In this document: positions 1 to 5,580 of the stretch, piece after piece | How positions within the stretch are numbered: position 1 is the first letter of the stretch | Layout: every line of letters begins with the position of its first letter | Source of the DNA: Hyphomicrobiales bacterium | Lineage (GTDB): Bacteria; Pseudomonadota; Alphaproteobacteria; Rhizobiales; Aestuariivirgaceae | DNA length: 5,580 nt | Direction: 5' to 3' | Assembly (NCBI GenBank): GCA_027051995.1 | Contig: JALUFY010000328.1 | Location: 3,427 to 9,006 of the forward strand | Made by a program: the position numbers and the translations under genes | The notes under the pieces: model-generated | Database searches by the model: none | What the model was told of the DNA's origin: nothing | The model's input: the letters and a program-made list of their open reading frames with translations, nothing else

Positions 1-43
1 CCCATCTGCTCACCAGGGAGAAGGGAACAGAGCCGCCGGTCAT
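1..43 (-). CDS. Possible start of a third co-directional gene, cut by the left edge
   Basis: After the glnD TGA (60-58), the minus strand reads a GAGGG (59-55), then an ATG at 43-41 and an open frame MTGGSVPFSLVSRW that runs off the window. The GAGGG-ATG spacing of 11 bases is a little long but usable, and a 14-base gap after glnD would fit an operon. Fourteen residues cannot be assigned to a family. In several alphaproteobacteria the gene after glnD is the lipid II flippase gene murJ (mviN), but this peptide gives no positive support for it. An ATG at 5-3 in another frame is an alternative start. The whole reading may be chance. Confidence 0.35.
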   Translation of the reverse strand, partial: MTGGSVPFSLVSRW

Positions 44-57
44 GTGCCGCGCCGCCC

Positions 58-2859
58 TCACGCCGTCTGCTCCCGCTTTTCGCCTTCCAGCACGCGCCTC
101 AGGGCTTCGGTGATGATGGCCTGGCGGTTCTCCGAGGTGATCTTGGCGCCCGTCAGGTCGGTGACGTAGAAGACATCCACGGCGCGTTCGCCGAAGGTGG
201 TGATCTGCGCCGAGGCGATGTTCAGCGACAGCGAAAAAAGCGTCGCCGTCAGGTGATAGAGCAGACCGATGCGGTCCTTGCCGGCCACCTCGATGACGGT
301 GAAACGGTTCGACGATTCGTTGTTGATGACCACGCTCGGGGTCACGTGAAAGGCCTTCAGGCGGCCTTGCGGCTGTTTCACCTCGGCCACCAGCCTGGGC
401 AGGTTGACCTCGCCGCGCAGCGCCTTGCGGATCATCCCGGCGATGCGTCCGGCGCGGCGCATGGCGTCGGCGTCCTCGGTGAATTCGCGTTTCAGGATCA
501 GCGTGTCCAGCGCCATGCCGTTGGCGGTGGTGAAGATCTTGGCCCCCATGATGCTGGCCCCGGCGGCGGCGCAGGCCCCCGTCAGCAGCGCCAGAAGGTG
601 CGGGTGATCAGGCGTATAGACGGTGATTTCGGTAACCGCCGTGAAGGCGTCCGTGTGCATGCCGATGGCCAGGCTCTCGCCCTGTTCCTCGGCCTGTTCG
701 ATCAGCCTGGCGTCGCGCACCTGATGTCCGGTGTCCGTGGTCAGCCAGTAGGGGTCATAGAGGCGCGGCAGCCAGGCTTGCACCTTCTCTTCCGGCCAGC
801 CGATGGCCTCCGCGAAGGCCTGCTGGGCCGCCTCCACCCGCTGTTTGTGGGGAATGGAGGCATGGCCGCCGGAGACAACAGGCTCGGTCTCGTAGTAAAG
901 CGTGCGCAGAAGCTGGCCCTTCCAGCCGTTCCACACGCCGGGGCCGACGGCGCGGATATCCACCACGGTGAGCACCAGCAGCAGCTTCAGCCGCTCCGGG
1001 CTCTGCACGACTTCGGCGAAATCGAGAATGGTCTTGAAGTCGCTCAGATCGCGCATCTGCGATGTCTCGCTCATCACCAGATGATGACGCACCAGCCAGC
1101 TGACGAGCTCGGTTTCCGCCTCGTTCAGGCCAAGGCGCGGGCACAGCCTGCGGGCGATCTTCTCTCCGGCCACGGAATGATCCTCCGGCCTGCCCTTGGC
1201 GATGTCGTGCAGAAGGGTGGCCACGTAAAGCGCCCTGCGGCTGGTCAGCTTCTGGAAAATCTCCCAGGAGAGGGGATGTTCCTCCTTCAGTTCGCCGCGC
1301 TCGATCCTGGCCAGCCATCCGACGGCGCGGATCAGGTGCTCGTCCACCGTGTAATGGTGATACATGTTGAACTGCATGAGCGCCACGATGCGCCCGAACT
1401 CCGGAATGAAGCGCCCCAGAACCCCCGCCTCGTTGAGCTTGCGCAGGGATCCTTCCGGATCGCGCGTGCCGCACAGAAGATGCAGAAACAGCCTGTTGGC
1501 CTCTTCATCGGCGCGCACCTTATCCGTGATCAGTTTCAGCGAGCGGCGCGCCAGCGCCAGGGCGTCGGGATGGATGGCCAGGTCATGCTCATCCGCCAGC
1601 ACGAAGAGCCGCAGCAGATTGGCCGGATCGCGCTCGAAGGCCTCTTTACCGGCCACGGTGATCCGCCCGTTGTCCGTGGTGAAATCCGCATGACCGATGC
1701 GCTTGCGCGGCCCCCTGGCGCCCTTGCCGAGCAGCCCGCCGATGATGCGCGACAGGCGCGGCGCCGGCTTGATCTGGCGCTCCTCCAGCCCGGCGCAGAA
1801 AATGCGCGTCAGATCGCCCACGTCCTTGGCGAAAAGAAAGTAGTGGCGCATGAAGCGCTCGACGTTCTTCATGCCCCGCGCCGCCCTGTAGCCCATGCAT
1901 TCGGCCACCCTGGGCTGCATATCAAAGCTCAGCTTGTCATCGCCCCGCCCGGCGATGAAATGCATGTGGCAGCGCACCGCCCAGAAGAAATCCTCGGCCT
2001 TCAGAAAGCGCCGCAGCTCGGCGCGGGTGAACAGCCCATGCGCTACCAGCCCGGAGACGTCCTGCACGCCATAGACGTATTTGCCGATCCAGAACAGCGT
2101 GTGCAAATCGCGCAAGCCCCCCTTGCCCTCCTTCACGTCGGGCTCCACCAGATAGCGGCTTTCGCCGAAGCGCTCATGACGCGCGTCGCGCTCGCCCAGC
2201 TTGTCCGTGATAAACTGCGCCGGATCGGAGGAGACCACCTCGTCGCGGAAGCGCCGCGCCAGATCGGCGTAAAGCCGCTCGTCGCCGCAGATGTAGCGCG
2301 CCTCCAGGGTGGCGGTGAGGATGGTGTTGTCCTCGCGCGACAGGCGGATGCATTCATCCACCGAGCGGGAGGAATAGCCCACCTTGAAGCCCAGATCCCA
2401 GAGCATGTAGAGCAGGTATTCGGCCATCTGCTCGCCCCAGGCGGTCTGCTTGTAGGGCAGCACGAACAGCAGATCAATGTCGGAGCCCGGGGCCAGCGTG
2501 CCGCGCCCGTAGCCGCCGACGGCGACCACCGAGACGCGCTCGCCCGATGTGGGGTTGCTGACCGGATAGAGTTTCGTGGCGGCCAGGTGATAGAGCGCCG
2601 AGATCAGCTCGTCCTGCACCTGCGAGAGGTATCCGGCGCATTCCAGCCCCTTGCGCGTTTCCGTCAGCTTATGGCGCGCATGCTCGCGCGAAAGGCGCAC
2701 GAGCTCCTTCATTCCGGCCAGCATGGACTTGCGGAAGGCCGGGGAGTTGAAGCCATGCTCCTCGCCCAGCCGCGCCAGCATGCCGTCCGCGGCCTGGCCT
2801 ATGGCGATGGGCGAATCCCAGTTGATGGCGGCGGGATCGATGATGCCGGTTGCGGTCAT
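58..2859 (-). CDS. glnD: Bifunctional [protein-PII] uridylyltransferase / uridylyl-removing enzyme GlnD
   Basis: GlnD is the cytosolic glutamine sensor of the nitrogen cascade. At low glutamine it transfers UMP from UTP to a tyrosine of PII proteins (GlnB/GlnK); at high glutamine it hydrolyses PII-UMP. The 933-residue protein is complete. The nucleotidyltransferase domain has GGYGRG at 115-120 and the metal-binding SDIDL at 126-130 (Asp127, Asp129), followed by the family motif EGKGGLRDL at 244-252. The HD hydrolase domain spans about 500-640, with His508 in YTVDEH, His551-Asp552 in LLHDIAKG, His592-His593 and Asp634. Two C-terminal ACT domains start near 743 and 852; the second carries KDRIGLL (861-867), typical of the ligand-binding turn. 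E. coli GlnD is 890 residues; this longer form is usual in alphaproteobacteria. The ATG at 2859 is favoured by AAGGA five bases upstream. The gene lies 30 bases after mutS and is probably co-transcribed with it. All catalytic motifs are intact. Confidence 0.98.
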   Translation of the reverse strand: MTATGIIDPAAINWDSPIAIGQAADGMLARLGEEHGFNSPAFRKSMLAGMKELVRLSREHARHKLTETRKGLECAGYLSQVQDELISALYHLAATKLYPVSNPTSGERVSVVAVGGYGRGTLAPGSDIDLLFVLPYKQTAWGEQMAEYLLYMLWDLGFKVGYSSRSVDECIRLSREDNTILTATLEARYICGDERLYADLARRFRDEVVSSDPAQFITDKLGERDARHERFGESRYLVEPDVKEGKGGLRDLHTLFWIGKYVYGVQDVSGLVAHGLFTRAELRRFLKAEDFFWAVRCHMHFIAGRGDDKLSFDMQPRVAECMGYRAARGMKNVERFMRHYFLFAKDVGDLTRIFCAGLEERQIKPAPRLSRIIGGLLGKGARGPRKRIGHADFTTDNGRITVAGKEAFERDPANLLRLFVLADEHDLAIHPDALALARRSLKLITDKVRADEEANRLFLHLLCGTRDPEGSLRKLNEAGVLGRFIPEFGRIVALMQFNMYHHYTVDEHLIRAVGWLARIERGELKEEHPLSWEIFQKLTSRRALYVATLLHDIAKGRPEDHSVAGEKIARRLCPRLGLNEAETELVSWLVRHHLVMSETSQMRDLSDFKTILDFAEVVQSPERLKLLLVLTVVDIRAVGPGVWNGWKGQLLRTLYYETEPVVSGGHASIPHKQRVEAAQQAFAEAIGWPEEKVQAWLPRLYDPYWLTTDTGHQVRDARLIEQAEEQGESLAIGMHTDAFTAVTEITVYTPDHPHLLALLTGACAAAGASIMGAKIFTTANGMALDTLILKREFTEDADAMRRAGRIAGMIRKALRGEVNLPRLVAEVKQPQGRLKAFHVTPSVVINNESSNRFTVIEVAGKDRIGLLYHLTATLFSLSLNIASAQITTFGERAVDVFYVTDLTGAKITSENRQAIITEALRRVLEGEKREQTA

Positions 2860-2864
2860 GGCGT

Positions 2865-2869
2865 TCCTT
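2865..2869 (-). promoter_or_regulatory. Ribosome binding site of glnD
   Basis: On the minus strand AAGGA lies five bases before the ATG at 2859-2857, a good Shine-Dalgarno match at normal spacing. It falls inside the 30-base mutS-glnD gap and fixes the glnD start. The gap shows no terminator-like hairpin with a T-run and is too short for a convincing promoter, so glnD translation is probably from a mutS-glnD transcript. Confidence 0.75.
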
Positions 2870-2889
2870 GCGCGTGAGGGTGTGACGCC

Positions 2890-5580
2890 CTACTGCTTAC
2901 CAAGTTTCTCTTTCAGCGCATAGAGCGCCTCGAGCGCCTCGCGCGGCGTCATTTCGTCCGGATGCAGCGCCGCCAGCGCCTCTTCCAGCGCCACAAGATG
3001 CGCCGGAGTCCGCGCGGCCGGCGCGGCGGGGGCCAAGGACGCGGCGGCGGAGAACAGCGGCAGATCATCGATCAGCTGCCTGCGCCTGTTCTGCTCCTCG
3101 CTCTCCTCGAGCATCTTCAGCACCTCGGCGGCGCGCGCCACGGACGCCGGCGGCATGCCGGCCAGCCGCGCCACCTGAATGCCATAGGAGCGGTCGGCCG
3201 CGCCCGGCGTCACCTCGTGCAGGAAGATGATGTCGTCCTTCCATTCGCGCACCTTCACCGTCACGGTGGCCACCGAATCGAGCCTGCGCGAAAGCGCCGT
3301 CAGCTCGTGATAATGGGTGGCGAAGAGCGCCCGGCAGCGGTTCACCTCGTGCAGATGCTCCACCGCCGCCCAGGCGATGGCCAGCCCGTCGAAGGTGGCC
3401 GTGCCGCGGCCGATCTCGTCGAGAATCACCAGCGAGTGCGGCGTGGCCTGATTGAGAATGGCCGCCGTCTCCACCATCTCCACCATGAAGGTGGAGCGCC
3501 CGCGCGCCAGATCGTCGGACGCGCCGACGCGCGAAAACAATTTGTCCACCACGCCGATGCGCGCCTCTTCGGCGGGCACGAAGCTGCCCGCCTGGGCGAG
3601 AATGGCGATCAGCGCGTTCTGGCGCAGATAGGTGGACTTGCCCGACATGTTCGGCCCCGTCACCAGCCAGATGGCCTTCGGCTCCATGCCCTCCGGCGGG
3701 GCCGGATCGGGGTCCTTGGCCGCCGCGCGGCTGGCGGCCAGAAAGCAGTCATTGGGCACAAACGGCCCTTCGCCGGATTTTTCCACCGCCGCCTCCACCA
3801 CCGGATGGCGGCCGCCGCGCACGAAGAAGACATCCGAGCCGTCCACCGCCGGGCGCACCCAGCGCTTGCGCGCCGCCAGCTCAGCCAGCCCCGCGTGCGC
3901 GTCCATCCGGGCCAGGGCGGCGGCCTTGCCCGCGACCATGGCGGCGGCGTTTGTCACCTCCTCCACCATGCGGGCGAAAAACTCCTGCTCCAGCGCCAGG
4001 GCGCGCGCCGCCGCCGCGTTGATGCGGGTTTCCAGATCGGACAGCTCCACGGTGGTGAAGCGCATGGCCTGGGCCATGGTCTGGCGGTGGATGAAGGTTT
4101 CCTTCATCTCCTGAAGGCGCTTTGCGTTGCCGGCCGTCACCTCGATGAAATAGCCCAGCACGTTGTTGTGTTTCACCTTGAGCGATTTCACGCCGGTCAT
4201 GTCCGTGTATTTCGCCTGCAGGGCGGCGATGACCTTGCGCGATTCGTCGCGCAGGGCCCGCTGCTCGTCCAGCTCCGGCGAAAACCCCGCGCGGATGAAG
4301 CCGCCGTCGCGCGCCAGCAGCGGCGGCTCATCGGCCAGCGCGGCGGCAAGGGAGGCGCCCAGCCCGCCGTCGCTTTCGGCCAGCGTAGCCAGATCGCGCG
4401 CCAGCTCCTCCGGCGGGCCGCCCAGCGCCGCAAATCCGGTCATGACATTGGCGATGTTCTCCGCCGCCGCCAGCCCGGCGCGGATGGCGGCCAGATCGCG
4501 CGGGCCGCCCCGCCCCAGCGAGAGGCGCGACAAGGGCCTGTCCATGTCCGGCGCCTGCTTGAGCGCCTCGCGCAGGGCGGCGCGGGCGTCAGGCTCCCCG
4601 TGCAGCCAGCCAACCGCGTCGAGCCGCGCGTTGATGGCTTGCGGATCCGTCAGCGGGCTGGCGATGCGCGCCGCCAGCTCGCGCCCGCCGGCGCTGGTCA
4701 CCGTCATGTCCACCGCCGCCAGCAGCGAGCCCGCGCGATTGCCGTTCTGCGCCCGCAGAATCTCCAGCGAGGCGCGGGTGGCCGCGCCGATCAGCATGTA
4801 GGCTCCGGTATCCTCGCGCCGTGGCGGCTTCATGGCCGGCAGCGCCCCGGTCTGGGTCAGCGCGATGTAATCCAGCAGCGCCCCGGCGGCGGCCACCTCG
4901 GCGCGTGAAAAACCGCCGAAGCCATCCAGCGCGGCGACCGAGAAATGCTCCTTCAGCCGCGCCTTGCCCGAAGCGCTGTCGAAGCGCGAGGCGGGAAGCG
5001 GCGTGATGGCGCAATCCCGCTCCTTGAGAATGCGCGCGATCTCTTCGTCCTCGAGCAGCGTTTCCGGGACGAGAATTTCGCCCGGCTCGATGCGCGCCAG
5101 GGCGGCGGCCAGCCCGTCCGCTCCGCTCATGGCGGCGTGAAAATCGCCGGTGGAGATGTCCGCCCAGGCCAGCGCCAGCTCACCGGTGGCCCTGATGCGC
5201 GCGATGGCGGCGAGATAATTGTGCCGCGCGGGCTCCAGCAGGTTGTCCTCGGTGATGGTGCCCGGCGTGACCAGGCGCACCACCTCGCGGCGCACCACCG
5301 CTTTGTATCCGCGCTTTTTCGCCTCTGCCGGATCTTCCATCTGCTCGCAGACGGCCACCCTGTGACCGGCCTGAATGAGCTTGTGCAGATACTCTTCCGC
5401 CGCATGCACCGGCACGCCGCACATGGGGATGTCCTCCCCGGCGTGCTTGCCGCGTTTGGTCAGGGCGATGCCGAGGCAGCGCGAGGCCGTCTCCGCGTCG
5501 TCGAAGAACAGCTCGTAGAAATCGCCCATGCGGTAGAACAGCAAATAGCCCGGATTGGCCGCCTTGAGCTCCAGATACTG
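2890..5580 (-). CDS. mutS: DNA mismatch repair protein MutS (5' end cut by window edge)
   Basis: MutS binds base mismatches and small loops in newly replicated DNA and, with ATP, recruits MutL to start strand-specific repair. The frame is open to the right edge: 896 residues are visible, beginning [12 protein letters not shown], which matches the usual MutS N-terminus, so about 10-25 residues including the start codon are missing. The TTG at 5544 is internal, not the start. Numbering from the first visible residue, the mismatch-reading motif GDFYE is at 19-23 (Phe21 and Glu23 correspond to E. coli Phe36 and Glu38). Core and clamp follow (LGYFIEV near 475, HRQT near 496). The ABC-type ATPase has Walker [10 protein letters not shown] (Lys648), signature GRSTFMVEM (694-702), Walker [11 protein letters not shown] (Glu722) and His756 in ATHYHEL. 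The tail has a likely beta-clamp motif and a C-terminal oligomerisation helix pair. It ends in TAG, 30 bases before glnD on the same strand. Identity is certain; the 5' end is incomplete. Confidence 0.98.
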   Translation of the reverse strand, partial: QYLELKAANPGYLLFYRMGDFYELFFDDAETASRCLGIALTKRGKHAGEDIPMCGVPVHAAEEYLHKLIQAGHRVAVCEQMEDPAEAKKRGYKAVVRREVVRLVTPGTITEDNLLEPARHNYLAAIARIRATGELALAWADISTGDFHAAMSGADGLAAALARIEPGEILVPETLLEDEEIARILKERDCAITPLPASRFDSASGKARLKEHFSVAALDGFGGFSRAEVAAAGALLDYIALTQTGALPAMKPPRREDTGAYMLIGAATRASLEILRAQNGNRAGSLLAAVDMTVTSAGGRELAARIASPLTDPQAINARLDAVGWLHGEPDARAALREALKQAPDMDRPLSRLSLGRGGPRDLAAIRAGLAAAENIANVMTGFAALGGPPEELARDLATLAESDGGLGASLAAALADEPPLLARDGGFIRAGFSPELDEQRALRDESRKVIAALQAKYTDMTGVKSLKVKHNNVLGYFIEVTAGNAKRLQEMKETFIHRQTMAQAMRFTTVELSDLETRINAAAARALALEQEFFARMVEEVTNAAAMVAGKAAALARMDAHAGLAELAARKRWVRPAVDGSDVFFVRGGRHPVVEAAVEKSGEGPFVPNDCFLAASRAAAKDPDPAPPEGMEPKAIWLVTGPNMSGKSTYLRQNALIAILAQAGSFVPAEEARIGVVDKLFSRVGASDDLARGRSTFMVEMVETAAILNQATPHSLVILDEIGRGTATFDGLAIAWAAVEHLHEVNRCRALFATHYHELTALSRRLDSVATVTVKVREWKDDIIFLHEVTPGAADRSYGIQVARLAGMPPASVARAAEVLKMLEESEEQNRRRQLIDDLPLFSAAASLAPAAPAARTPAHLVALEEALAALHPDEMTPREALEALYALKEKLGKQ

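Noticed and set aside
755..1474. A 239-codon minus-strand frame inside glnD, and similar smaller frames within both genes.
   Set aside because: These are out-of-frame readings of the same coding DNA, with Arg/Gly/Ala-rich low-complexity translations and no motifs.
1719..1780. Basic stretch GKGARGPRKRIGH in GlnD (residues 378-390) as a possible inserted or foreign segment.
   Set aside because: It lies in the linker between the nucleotidyltransferase and HD domains, which varies among GlnD proteins, and the frame and base composition continue smoothly on both sides.
253..2877. An 874-codon open frame on the plus strand, antisense to glnD.
   Set aside because: Its translation is rich in His, Arg, Gln and Gly with no recognisable domain, and it lies opposite a fully conserved glnD. 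Long antisense frames are expected in GC-rich genes because stop codons become rare on the opposite strand.
2860..2889. Short inverted repeat GGCGT...ACGCC framing the mutS-glnD gap, a possible regulatory hairpin.
   Set aside because: Only five base pairs with a 20-base loop, and no T-run; expected by chance in GC-rich DNA.
2962..4908. A 648-codon open frame on the plus strand, antisense to mutS.
   Set aside because: It has the same Arg/His/Gln/Gly-rich composition as other antisense shadows and no domain; mutS on the other strand is certain.
5542..5544. TTG as the mutS start codon, giving [11 protein letters not shown] at the N-terminus.
   Set aside because: The frame stays open upstream and the preceding codons encode [12 protein letters not shown], typical of the MutS N-terminus, so this codon is an internal leucine and the true start is outside the window.

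Overview
The window holds two long, closely spaced minus-strand genes from a GC-rich proteobacterium. Reading right to left in the direction of transcription, they are mutS (DNA mismatch repair ATPase; its first codons lie beyond the right edge) and glnD (bifunctional PII uridylyltransferase/uridylyl-removing enzyme, complete). The mutS-glnD order on one strand, the roughly 930-residue GlnD and the enlarged MutS relative to E. coli all suggest an alphaproteobacterium. This is inference from gene order and protein style; genus cannot be told from this window.

Layout: 5580-2890 is the mutS coding region, open through the window edge and ending in TAG. A 30-base gap (2889-2860) carries a good Shine-Dalgarno sequence for glnD. 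2859-58 is glnD, ending in TGA. The remaining 57 bases at the left edge show no terminator. They contain an ATG at 43-41 in an open frame that runs off the window, possibly the first codons of a third gene in the same transcription unit.

The two proteins do unrelated jobs. MutS recognises mispaired bases and launches repair. GlnD reads glutamine level through its C-terminal ACT domains and adds or removes UMP on PII signalling proteins, which sets glutamine synthetase activity and nitrogen-responsive transcription. Their short spacing suggests co-transcription rather than a shared pathway. Both proteins keep every hallmark motif checked and neither shows a frameshift or truncation.

No RNA gene, mobile element, CRISPR array, repeat family or new system was found. 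Long reading frames on the plus strand are mirror images of the two real genes in GC-rich DNA. This is an ordinary core-genome region and the findings are of modest interest.
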